From assembly GCA_937917025.1 (NCBI GenBank), contig CALFSF010000094.1, positions 1-21,713 of the forward strand: DNA of 21,713 bases. The letters are read 5' to 3'. The notes under the pieces were generated by a model. It was given only the letters and a program-made list of their open reading frames with translations, was not told the DNA's origin and did no database searches. Of this stretch, positions 14,365-21,164 are shown one piece after another; positions within the stretch are counted from its first letter, which is position 1, and the number at the start of each line of letters is the position of its first letter. A program made the position numbers and the translations under genes. Origin of the DNA: an uncultured Paraburkholderia sp. (lineage in GTDB: Bacteria; Pseudomonadota; Gammaproteobacteria; Burkholderiales; Burkholderiaceae).

Positions 14365-15545
14365 GCGCGCCACGAGTTTACTTACATGCTCTCGGCATGA
14401 TCAACGCGCTCGGCGACGATCTCGACGCAATCGTGCCGGCGCTCGCCGCGTGCCGCGCGCCAGGCATGGGCGTCGCGCACATGGGCATCGGCGATGCGTT
14501 CGTCGGCCGCGTATGCGCGCCGCTCGACATCGCGCCGCCCGCGTCGCTCGCGCGCTACGACTGCCGCAACAACCGCCTGCTGCTCGCCGCATTGCAGCAG
14601 ATCGAACCCGCGGTTCAGGCGGCGCGCGAACGGTATGGCGCGGGCCGTATCGGTGTCGTGCTGGGCACGAGCACCTCCGGCATCGATTCGGCTGAAACCG
14701 CGTTCGTCCATCAGGCGCAGGCGGGCGCACTGCCCGCGAATTTCAACTACCGGCAAATGGAAATCGGCACCGTCGCACCGTTCGCCGCGGCCGTGCTGGA
14801 CATTCACGGGCCGGCATTCACGATCTCGACCGCATGCACGTCGAGCGCCAAGGCGTTCGTTTCGGCGCGACGGCTGCTGCAACTGCGGCTTTGCGATGCG
14901 GTGATCGTCGGCGGTGTGGATTCGCTGTGCGAGCTGACCGTGCAGGGTTTCGCGTCGCTCGAATCGACGAGCAACGCGCGCACCAATCCGATGAGCCGCA
15001 ACCGAAACGGCATCAACGTTGGCGAAGGTGCGGCCGTGTTCCTGATGAGCCGCGACGAGGATGCCGTGCGGCTCGCGGGCGCGGGGGAATCGAGCGACGC
15101 GCATCATATTTCCGCGCCGGACCCGCAGGGCATCGGCGGCGAAATGGCATTGCGCGCCGCGCTGGATGACGCGGGGCTGGCGCCGTCGGCGATCGGCTAC
15201 GTGAATCTGCACGCCACCGCCACGCGCAAGAACGACGAAATGGAAGCGCATCTGATGTCGCGCGTTTTCGTGGACGGCGTGGCGACGAGCGGCACGAAGC
15301 CGCTCACCGGCCATCAACTCGGCGCGGCGGGCGCGACCGAGCTCGGCTTCGCGTGGCTCACGCTCGCCCGCGATGACGTCGCGCTGCCAGGGCACGTATG
15401 GGACGGTGAGGCCGATGCCGCGCTGCCCGCGCTCGATCTCGTGGAGCGCGCGCGTTATCTGTCGCGCACGGCCGGCCCGCAGCACGTGATGAGCAACTCG
15501 TTCGCCTTTGGCGGCAGCAACGTCAGCCTGATTCTCGGACGGTAA
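14361..15545 (+). CDS. apeO: Beta-ketoacyl-ACP synthase (ApeO type)
   Basis: A 394-residue condensing enzyme with a complete Cys-His-His triad: Cys159 in STACTSSAK, His284 in NLHATATRKND and His318 in TKPLTGHQLGAAG. It ends with the usual SNSFAFGGSNVSL. It should elongate the aryl polyene with malonyl-ACP, and in characterised systems it partners with the ApeC chain-length factor. The start is a GTG, supported by AAAGGAGGG five to twelve bases upstream; it overlaps apeM by 4 bases. Its start is about 10.5 kb from the end of its presumed partner apeC in the same operon. There is no apeN-like lipoprotein gene between apeM and apeO. Confidence 0.93.
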   Translation: MSAPRVYLHALGMINALGDDLDAIVPALAACRAPGMGVAHMGIGDAFVGRVCAPLDIAPPASLARYDCRNNRLLLAALQQIEPAVQAARERYGAGRIGVVLGTSTSGIDSAETAFVHQAQAGALPANFNYRQMEIGTVAPFAAAVLDIHGPAFTISTACTSSAKAFVSARRLLQLRLCDAVIVGGVDSLCELTVQGFASLESTSNARTNPMSRNRNGINVGEGAAVFLMSRDEDAVRLAGAGESSDAHHISAPDPQGIGGEMALRAALDDAGLAPSAIGYVNLHATATRKNDEMEAHLMSRVFVDGVATSGTKPLTGHQLGAAGATELGFAWLTLARDDVALPGHVWDGEADAALPALDLVERARYLSRTAGPQHVMSNSFAFGGSNVSLILGR

Positions 15546-16075
15546 TGGACGCGATGGATATCTCAACCGCCAGCCTTCACGCGATGCCTGTCGAACCGGA
15601 AGCGGGCGCGACGCCGGCTCCGTTCGGGTCGATCGAAACGATCCTGCCGCATCGCGGCACGATGCTGCTGGTCGACGCCGTGCTGACATGCACCGACGAA
15701 ACGCTGAGCGCGAGCGCGCACGTCGAAAGCGGCGCGTGGTACGTCGACGTCGACGGCGCGATGCCCGCGTGGATCGGCATTGAACTGATGGCGCAGGCCA
15801 TTGCCGCGCACGTCGCGCTCCTCGCGATGCGTGCGGGTGGGCGGGCGCGTCCTGGCGTGCTGCTCGGCTCGCGCAGCTACCGCGCGCTCGTGCCCGCATT
15901 TCCGGCAGGCGCGCGCCTCACGATCGAGGCGAAAGAACTGCTGCGTAGCGAGGAAGGCCACGGCGCGTACGAATGCACGATCGATCACGATGGCGTGTGC
16001 TGCGCGCAAGCCGTGATCAAGGTGTATCAGCCAACCGATTTTCAGTCATTCATCGAAGGGAGCTTAAGCACATGA
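15545..16075 (+). CDS. apeP: Dehydratase partner subunit (ApeP type), lacking the catalytic His
   Basis: A 176-residue FabZ/FabA-like hot-dog protein. The opening motif ILPHRGTMLLVDAV (His36) and the central helix PAWIGIELMAQAIAAH (Glu80) are clear. The GHFPG block that carries the catalytic His in FabZ is missing: by alignment back from the helix the His position falls on Tyr66 in SGAWYVDVDG. This fits the known arrangement in which ApeP forms a heterodimer with ApeI, each giving part of the active site; here ApeI is a domain of the apeHI protein. Its role is dehydration of beta-hydroxyacyl-ACP to the trans double bond of the polyene. The ATG shares one base with the apeO stop; an ATG at 15554 is an alternative start. 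Confidence 0.88.
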   Translation: MDAMDISTASLHAMPVEPEAGATPAPFGSIETILPHRGTMLLVDAVLTCTDETLSASAHVESGAWYVDVDGAMPAWIGIELMAQAIAAHVALLAMRAGGRARPGVLLGSRSYRALVPAFPAGARLTIEAKELLRSEEGHGAYECTIDHDGVCCAQAVIKVYQPTDFQSFIEGSLST

Positions 16076-16797
16076 GCCGGCGTGTTCTCGTAACCGGTGC
16101 AAGCCGCGGTATCGGCCGCGCGATTGCCTACCAGCTGGCCGCCGACGGCTTCACGGTATCCGTGCATTGCCGCACCGGACGCAGCGAAGCCGAGGCCGTG
16201 ACGGCCGGCATCGCGGCGCAGGGCGGCACGGCGCGCGTGCTGCAGTTCGACGTGCGCGAGCGCGCCGCGTGCCGCGAGGTGCTCGAAGCCGATGTCGGCA
16301 CATACGGACCGTACTACGGCATCGTGTGCAGCGCCGGCGTGACGCGCGATGCGGCGTTCCCCGCGCTTACCGAAGAAGACTGGGACATCGTCATCGAAAC
16401 CGGTCTCGACGCGTTCTACAACGTCGTGCATCCGCTGACGATGCCGATGGTGCGCGCGAAGAAGGGCGGCCGCATCGTCACGATCGCGTCGGTGTCCGGT
16501 GTCATCGGCAATCGCGGCCAGGTGAACTACAGCGCGGCGAAAGCCGGCCTGATCGGCGCGAGCAAGGCGCTGGCCGTCGAACTTGCGTCGCGCAACATCA
16601 CGGTGAACTGCGTGGCGCCCGGATTGATCGATACGGGCATGCTCGACGACATGCCGCTCGACCATGCGCTGAAAACCGTGCCGATGAACCGTGTCGGCCA
16701 GCCGGCCGAGGTGGCTTCCGTGGTGAGCTTCCTGATGTCCGACGCCGCTTCGTATGTGACGCGGCAGGTCATCGGCGTGAACGGCGGGATGATCTGA
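16072..16797 (+). CDS. apeQ: 3-ketoacyl-ACP reductase, SDR family (ApeQ type)
   Basis: A 241-residue FabG-like NADPH-dependent reductase, the usual size of the family. The nucleotide-binding motif TGASRGIG lies at residues 8-15. The catalytic set Ser140, Tyr153 and Lys157 is in IASVSG and NYSAAKAG. The C-terminal NCVAPGLIDTGM and VIGVNGGMI are typical. The NNAG motif after strand 4 is altered to CSAG (residues 86-89). It should reduce the beta-keto group in each APE extension cycle. The ATG at 16072 follows AAGGGAG by nine bases and overlaps apeP by 4; the TGATG junction links it to apeR. Confidence 0.95.
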   Translation: MSRRVLVTGASRGIGRAIAYQLAADGFTVSVHCRTGRSEAEAVTAGIAAQGGTARVLQFDVRERAACREVLEADVGTYGPYYGIVCSAGVTRDAAFPALTEEDWDIVIETGLDAFYNVVHPLTMPMVRAKKGGRIVTIASVSGVIGNRGQVNYSAAKAGLIGASKALAVELASRNITVNCVAPGLIDTGMLDDMPLDHALKTVPMNRVGQPAEVASVVSFLMSDAASYVTRQVIGVNGGMI

Positions 16798-18023
16798 TGA
16801 AGCGCGTCGTCATTACCGGGATGGGCGGCGTCACGGCATTCGGCAGTGCGTGGGACGGCATCGAGGCCACGCTGCGCAGCGGCCGCAACGCCGTCCGGCG
16901 CATGCCCGAATGGGATTACTTCGAATCGTTGCATACGCGGCTCGCGTGTCCGCTGCCCGAATTCACGCTGCCCTCGCACTACCCGCGCAAGAAGACGCGT
17001 TCGATGGGCCTCGTATCGATGTACTCGGTGCGCGCGAGCGAACTGGCGCTCACCGACGCGGGCCTCATCGACGACCCGACGATCAGCGATGGCCGCATGG
17101 GTGTCGCTTACGGCTCGTCGTCCGGATCGGTGCAGCCGATCCGCGCGTTCGGCACGATGCTCGAAACCGGCTCGATGGGCGACGTCACGTCGAACAGCTA
17201 CGTGCAGATGATGCCGCACACCACGGCCGTGAACGTCGGTTTGTTCTGGGAGCTGAAGGGACGCATCGTGCCGACGTCGTGCGCGTGCGCGTCGGGCAGC
17301 CAGGCAATCGGCTACGCGTACGAAGCGATCGCAACCGGCAAGCAGACGCTGATGCTCGCGGGCGGCGCCGAGGAACTGTCCGGGCCCGCGGTCGCCGTAT
17401 TCGACACGCTCTACGCGACGAGCACGCGCAACGACGAGCCGCATCTCACGCCGCGTCCGTTCGACGTCGCGCGTGACGGTCTCGTTGTCGGCGAAGGCGC
17501 GGCGACGCTCGTGCTCGAAGAGTACGAGCATGCGCTCGCGCGCGGCGCGCGCATTCACGCGGAGATCGTCGGCTTCGGCTGCAACTCGGATGGCGCGCAT
17601 ATGACGCAGCCCACCGCGGCGACGATGGCCGTCGCGATGCGGCTCGCGCTTCAGGACGCACAGCTTCCGCCCGAGGCGATTGCGTACGTGAACGCGCACG
17701 GCACGTCGACCGATCGCGGCGACGTCGCGGAAAGCCACGCGACCGCGCAGACGTTCGGCGCGCACATGCCGATCAGTTCGTTGAAAAGCTATGTCGGCCA
17801 CACGCTCGGCGCGTGCGGCGCGCTCGAAGCATGGTGGACGATCGAGATGATGAAGCGCAACTGGTATGCGCCCACGCTGAATCTGACCGATGTCGATCCG
17901 GCCTGCGCGCCGCTCGACTACATCATCGGCGAAGGCCGCACGATCGACGCCGAACACGTGATGAGCAACAACTTCGCGTTCGGCGGCATCAATACGTCGC
18001 TGATTTTCAGGCGCGTGCCGTGA
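16797..18023 (+). CDS. apeR: Beta-ketoacyl-ACP synthase (ApeR type)
   Basis: A 408-residue FabB/FabF-like condensing enzyme with an intact triad: Cys164 in SCACASGS, His301 in NAHGTSTDRGD and His335 in LKSYVGHTLGACG, with Lys330. A second Cys (162) sits two residues before the catalytic one. In APE systems ApeR is a homodimeric ketosynthase, separate from ApeO:ApeC, thought to make short early or fatty-acid-like intermediates. The letter is given because it directly follows apeQ; the next gene is another ketosynthase and the two could be swapped in orthology. It begins at ATG 16797, sharing one base with apeQ. Confidence 0.88.
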   Translation: MKRVVITGMGGVTAFGSAWDGIEATLRSGRNAVRRMPEWDYFESLHTRLACPLPEFTLPSHYPRKKTRSMGLVSMYSVRASELALTDAGLIDDPTISDGRMGVAYGSSSGSVQPIRAFGTMLETGSMGDVTSNSYVQMMPHTTAVNVGLFWELKGRIVPTSCACASGSQAIGYAYEAIATGKQTLMLAGGAEELSGPAVAVFDTLYATSTRNDEPHLTPRPFDVARDGLVVGEGAATLVLEEYEHALARGARIHAEIVGFGCNSDGAHMTQPTAATMAVAMRLALQDAQLPPEAIAYVNAHGTSTDRGDVAESHATAQTFGAHMPISSLKSYVGHTLGACGALEAWWTIEMMKRNWYAPTLNLTDVDPACAPLDYIIGEGRTIDAEHVMSNNFAFGGINTSLIFRRVP

Positions 18024-19267
18024 GCGTGACGGCAAGGCGCGGCCCGCAGCGCGTCGTCGTGACCGGCATGGGCATCGTGTCGTGTCTTGGCAATGCGCTC
18101 GACGAAGTGTCTTCCGCACTGCGCACGGGGCGCGGCGGCATCACGCGTATCGACGCATGGCGCGGGCGCGGTTTTGGCAGCCAGGTGGCCGGTGTGGCAT
18201 CCGTGGCGAACGAGGCGCCGTTCGATCGCAAGCTCGAACGCTTCATGGGCGACACCGCGCGTTTCGCGGCCCATGCCGCGCGCAAGGCGATCGATGACGC
18301 CGCGCTCGATCCCGCTGCGTTGCGCTCGCCGCGCGCGGGCGCCGTGATCGGCTCGGGCGTCGGCACGATGTCGACCTACGATGCGGCGATGGCGGTCGCC
18401 AATGCACGCGGCGTCGAGAAAACGCCGCCCTATACCGTGCCGCAGGCGATGAGCAGCACCGCTTCAGCGAATGTCGCACAGGTGTTCGGCATCGAGGGCG
18501 TCACGTATTCGCCATCGTCCGCGTGTACGACTTCGTCGCTCGCGATCGGGCAGGCGATGCAGTTGATCCAGACGGGCCGCCAGGACATCGTGCTTGCGGG
18601 CGGCAGCGAATCGCTGCACGACAACATGACGCTGATGTTCGACGCGATGGGCGCGTTGTCGCGCCGCTTCAACGACACGCCCGATAGCGCATCGCGTCCG
18701 TACGACGTGGCGCGCGATGGCTTCGTGATGGCGTCGGGCGGTGGCGTGCTGGTGCTCGAATCGCTGGAGCACGCGCTCGCGCGCGGCGCGCGTATTTACG
18801 CCGAGCTGACCGGTTTTGGTCATTGCACCGACGGCGCCGGAATGGTCACGCCGCGCGCGAGCGGCATTGCGCGCGCGATGCGCGAGGCGCTCGACGAATC
18901 CGGCGCGCGTCCCGACTACATCAACACGCACGCACCCTCGACGCCGCGTGGCGACGCCGAAGAACTGCTCGCGCTGCAGGCAATATTCGGTGCGGAGATT
19001 CCCGCGTTTTCCTCGACGAAGGGATTGACCGGGCATCCGCTTGGCGCATGCGGCGCGCACGAGGCGATCTACGCGCTGCTGATGATGCGTGACGGTTTCA
19101 TCGCCGGAACGGCAGGGATCGAGACACCCGATCCGGCGCTGGGCCTCGACCGCTTGCCGCTCGTGCGTGAATCGCGCGAAGCGGCGATCGATACGGCGAT
19201 GTCGATTTCATTCGGGTTTGGCGGGAGTTGTGCGAGTCTGATGTTGAGTGCCTGGAAAGGTGCCTGA
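18020..19267 (+). CDS. Third complete beta-ketoacyl-ACP synthase of the operon
   Basis: A 415-residue FabB/FabF-type ketosynthase. It retains Cys169 in SSACTTSS, His304 in NTHAPSTPRGD and His339 in TKGLTGHPLGACG, and ends with the FGFGGSCASL block. The first His motif is odd: FabB and FabF have HGTST, here HAPST. It starts at GTG 18020, overlapping apeR by 4 bases (GTGA); the start MSVTARRGPQRVVVTGMG matches the usual ketosynthase N terminus. It closes the operon: 37 untranslated bases follow. The E. coli type cluster, as I recall it, has two full ketosynthases, so this one is an addition whose role (starter extension or anchor acyl chain synthesis) is unknown. Confidence 0.9.
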   Translation: MSVTARRGPQRVVVTGMGIVSCLGNALDEVSSALRTGRGGITRIDAWRGRGFGSQVAGVASVANEAPFDRKLERFMGDTARFAAHAARKAIDDAALDPAALRSPRAGAVIGSGVGTMSTYDAAMAVANARGVEKTPPYTVPQAMSSTASANVAQVFGIEGVTYSPSSACTTSSLAIGQAMQLIQTGRQDIVLAGGSESLHDNMTLMFDAMGALSRRFNDTPDSASRPYDVARDGFVMASGGGVLVLESLEHALARGARIYAELTGFGHCTDGAGMVTPRASGIARAMREALDESGARPDYINTHAPSTPRGDAEELLALQAIFGAEIPAFSSTKGLTGHPLGACGAHEAIYALLMMRDGFIAGTAGIETPDPALGLDRLPLVRESREAAIDTAMSISFGFGGSCASLMLSAWKGA

Positions 19268-19304
19268 AGTATAAGAAGAGCAAATCATAACGAGGGAAAT
19301 AACA

Positions 19305-19784
19305 ATGAAGATGCGTTACACACACGGCGCCATGGCGATTGCGGTCGCGTTCGTGGCCCTGTCCCGGACCGCGCAGGCTGGAACCGAAGTGAAGTCGTTG
19401 CCGTTGCCGGCCGTGCTCGGGCAGGCTGCTTCGGGAGAGCGCAAGCAGGCCGTCGCACAGCCGCAGTCGGGCGCCGATATCGCGTTGTTCTTTGGCGATG
19501 AAGCGCACCCGGCGGTCCGGAGCCGGCTCGGCGACGCATCGGAATCCGCGCGTATCGCGCGCAGGACCGACGATCAAACGACCGCGTGCAATCGCGCGCC
19601 AGGCGAAGCGGTCGACAGGTTGCGCACGTATGCGCATGACCACAACGCCAACGCGATCATCAATATCCGCACGAGTTTTCATAGCACCGAAACCGCGTCG
19701 GCGACGGATTTCACGTGTGGCGTGAGTGGTTCCGCTGCCGCGCTGCGTCTGCGCGGCGATGCTGTTGTCCTCGAAACCAACTGA
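19305..19784 (+). CDS. Small secreted protein, paralogue 1 (function unknown)
   Basis: A 159-residue protein with a signal peptide probably cut after RTAQA (residue 25). The mature part has a C-terminal block NAIINIRTSF...ETASATDFTCGVSG...LRGDAVVL and an earlier Cys in TTACNR, so one disulfide is likely. The same block occurs in the next gene, so the two are tandem duplicates. Similar small exported proteins are sometimes annotated in databases as 'excinuclease ATPase subunit', a name that looks unjustified; I cannot confirm the match here. A GAGGGA ribosome site lies 8 bases upstream. The 37-base gap after the last ketosynthase contains TATAAG (19270-19275), so it may have its own promoter or be read through from the operon. 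Confidence 0.8.
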   Translation: MKMRYTHGAMAIAVAFVALSRTAQAGTEVKSLPLPAVLGQAASGERKQAVAQPQSGADIALFFGDEAHPAVRSRLGDASESARIARRTDDQTTACNRAPGEAVDRLRTYAHDHNANAIINIRTSFHSTETASATDFTCGVSGSAAALRLRGDAVVLETN

Positions 19785-19803
19785 TAAAACAGGGAACATG
19801 ATC

Positions 19804-20238
19804 ATGAAACGCCATTTGATGTTTGCTGCGGTCTTTGCGTCGTTGATGACGGGTCAAGCCTTCGCGCGCGACACCGTACACAATTTCCCGATCGACGCGG
19901 CGCTGAAGAGCGAGCCGGGCAAGGTCGGCGACGATATCCGGCTGTATTTCGCGGGCCAGCCGCATCCGGGCGTCGTGAAGTCGTTCGGCGAGTTCGCGAC
20001 CAACAAGAAGACCAACGCGTTCGGCAAGAGCGATGACGCCGCGTGCCAGCACGTGTTTCTGTCAGCCGTGATCGAGTTGCAGGAGCGTGCGCGCAAGGAA
20101 GGCGGCAACGCCGTCATCAACATCAAGAGCAACTACAAGAACGAAGAGCGCGAGAGCGCGACCGAATACACGTGCGGCGCGGGCGCCGTGGTGGCGGGTG
20201 TCGCGCTGAAGGGCGACGTGGTGACGTTGAAGAAGTAA
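19804..20238 (+). CDS. Small secreted protein, paralogue 2 (function unknown)
   Basis: A 144-residue exported protein; the signal peptide MKRHLMFAAVFASLMTGQAFA is probably cut after residue 21. The mature protein shares with its upstream neighbour the DI-L-F/Y-F segment, a Cys in DAACQH, and the block NAVINIKSNY...ERESATEYTCGAG...LKGDVVTL. Two Cys residues are conserved between the copies. I chose ATG 19804 because AGGGAA is then 8-12 bases upstream; an ATG at 19798 is too close to it. The gene follows its paralogue after 19 bases and is followed by a hairpin. A link to pigment export or to cell-envelope stress is only suggested by position. Confidence 0.82.
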   Translation: MKRHLMFAAVFASLMTGQAFARDTVHNFPIDAALKSEPGKVGDDIRLYFAGQPHPGVVKSFGEFATNKKTNAFGKSDDAACQHVFLSAVIELQERARKEGGNAVINIKSNYKNEERESATEYTCGAGAVVAGVALKGDVVTLKK

Positions 20239-20252
20239 GTGCGTGTGTGATT

Positions 20253-20288
20253 GGTGTGGCAGCGTGGCATTCAGCGCGCTGCCACACC
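20253..20288. terminator. Hairpin between convergent genes, probable bidirectional terminator
   Basis: GGTGTGGCAGCG and CGCTGCCACACC form a perfect 12-bp stem with a 12-base loop. It lies 14 bases after the stop at 20238 and just before the stop of the convergent methyltransferase at 20293. No T-run follows on either strand, so it is not a canonical intrinsic terminator; it may block 3' exonucleases or act with Rho. Confidence 0.55.
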
Positions 20289-20292
20289 CGCG

Positions 20293-21018
20293 TCAGGGCG
20301 TGCGGATCGCGGCCACGTTGACGAGCGTTTCGCGACGCTTGCCGGGTTGCGGACGATGCAGGCCGAGCCGTTCGATGAGACCGAAGTCTCTGGCGCGGCT
20401 CCACCAGAGATAGGGCAGTGAGACGTTGCGTTCGCCGAACGTGAAGCCGGCGCCGCGGATCATGTCGAGGTAACCGTCAGCGCTTTTCTGCACATGCATC
20501 GGATGGCGGAACAGCAGACGGATGACCCAGGATTTGATGTACGCATCGGTCGATTCCGCGAAGAGCAGTACGCCACCCGGTTTCAGCACGCGACGGAATT
20601 CCGCCAGCGCACGTTCCTGCTCGACGAGATGATGGAACGTCTGATGGCAGAACACGATATCGGCGCTGGCGTTGGGCAATGGCAGGCTCGCGCAGTCGCC
20701 GTGCATGACATCGATGGCCACGTGCGGCGGACAGGCGCGGGCTGCGTTTCTCGCGAGCGCGAGCGAGGGTTCATGAAAGTCGATGCCGGCAATGCGTGCC
20801 GGCCTGAACGTTTCGGCGAGCAGGCGAAACGAGATGCCCTGGCCGCAACCCGCATCGACGATGACGGGGGCGGCTGGCAGCGGCGTATCGATCAGGCGCT
20901 TGAGGTCGTTGATCGCGACGCGCAGCACGTGGTGTTCCCACGTATGGGTTCGCAGGAACCAGATGCCGAAGGCCGTTTCCGGCACGTATGGCACGCGGGA
21001 AGTTTCGGTTGGCGACAT
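20293..21018 (-). CDS. Class I SAM-dependent methyltransferase
   Basis: A 241-residue methyltransferase. Motif I is VDAGCGQG at residues 54-61, followed by the acidic residue in GIDFHEPS, then HGDCASLPLPNASAD and a LKPGGVLLFAE segment typical of Methyltransf_11/UbiE-like enzymes. The start at 21018 is firm because GAGGAGG lies 3 bases upstream of the ATG. It reads toward the APE operon and is divergent from the flavin-enzyme gene at 21165. Known aryl polyenes carry ring methyl groups and APE clusters often contain a methyltransferase, so C- or O-methylation of the aryl head is a reasonable guess. The sequence alone does not give the acceptor. The C-terminal third (LPYLWWSRARDFGLIERLG) has no recognised motif. 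Confidence 0.85.
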   Translation of the reverse strand: MSPTETSRVPYVPETAFGIWFLRTHTWEHHVLRVAINDLKRLIDTPLPAAPVIVDAGCGQGISFRLLAETFRPARIAGIDFHEPSLALARNAARACPPHVAIDVMHGDCASLPLPNASADIVFCHQTFHHLVEQERALAEFRRVLKPGGVLLFAESTDAYIKSWVIRLLFRHPMHVQKSADGYLDMIRGAGFTFGERNVSLPYLWWSRARDFGLIERLGLHRPQPGKRRETLVNVAAIRTP

Positions 21019-21048
21019 GTGGCCTCCTCGTCGCGATGTAATGGTCTA

Positions 21049-21076
21049 TTGACTGATTTTCGCGTCATTGTAATGG
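21049..21076 (+). promoter_or_regulatory. Possible promoter for the flavin-enzyme gene
   Basis: TTGACT (21049-21054, five of six) and TAATGG (21071-21076, three to four of six) are 16 bases apart in the gap between the divergent methyltransferase and flavin-enzyme genes. The start codon is about 90 bases downstream. The -10 is weak, so this is a candidate only. Confidence 0.33.
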
Positions 21077-21164
21077 GAAGTTGATGGCGCGTGAGGGGAT
21101 GATGGGTACAGGGCGCGGTCTGTCTGGAACAACCGCGGATTACCAGAAGAGGGTTACGTTGAAT

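Noticed and set aside
14382..15899. Minus-strand open frame of 505 codons
   Set aside because: It is antisense to apeO and apeP, whose active-site motifs are intact; it is explained by the third-position GC bias of the real genes.
20043..20238. True excinuclease (UvrA-like) function for the small secreted proteins
   Set aside because: They are about 150 residues, have signal peptides and lack Walker or zinc motifs; the database name sometimes given to similar proteins does not fit.
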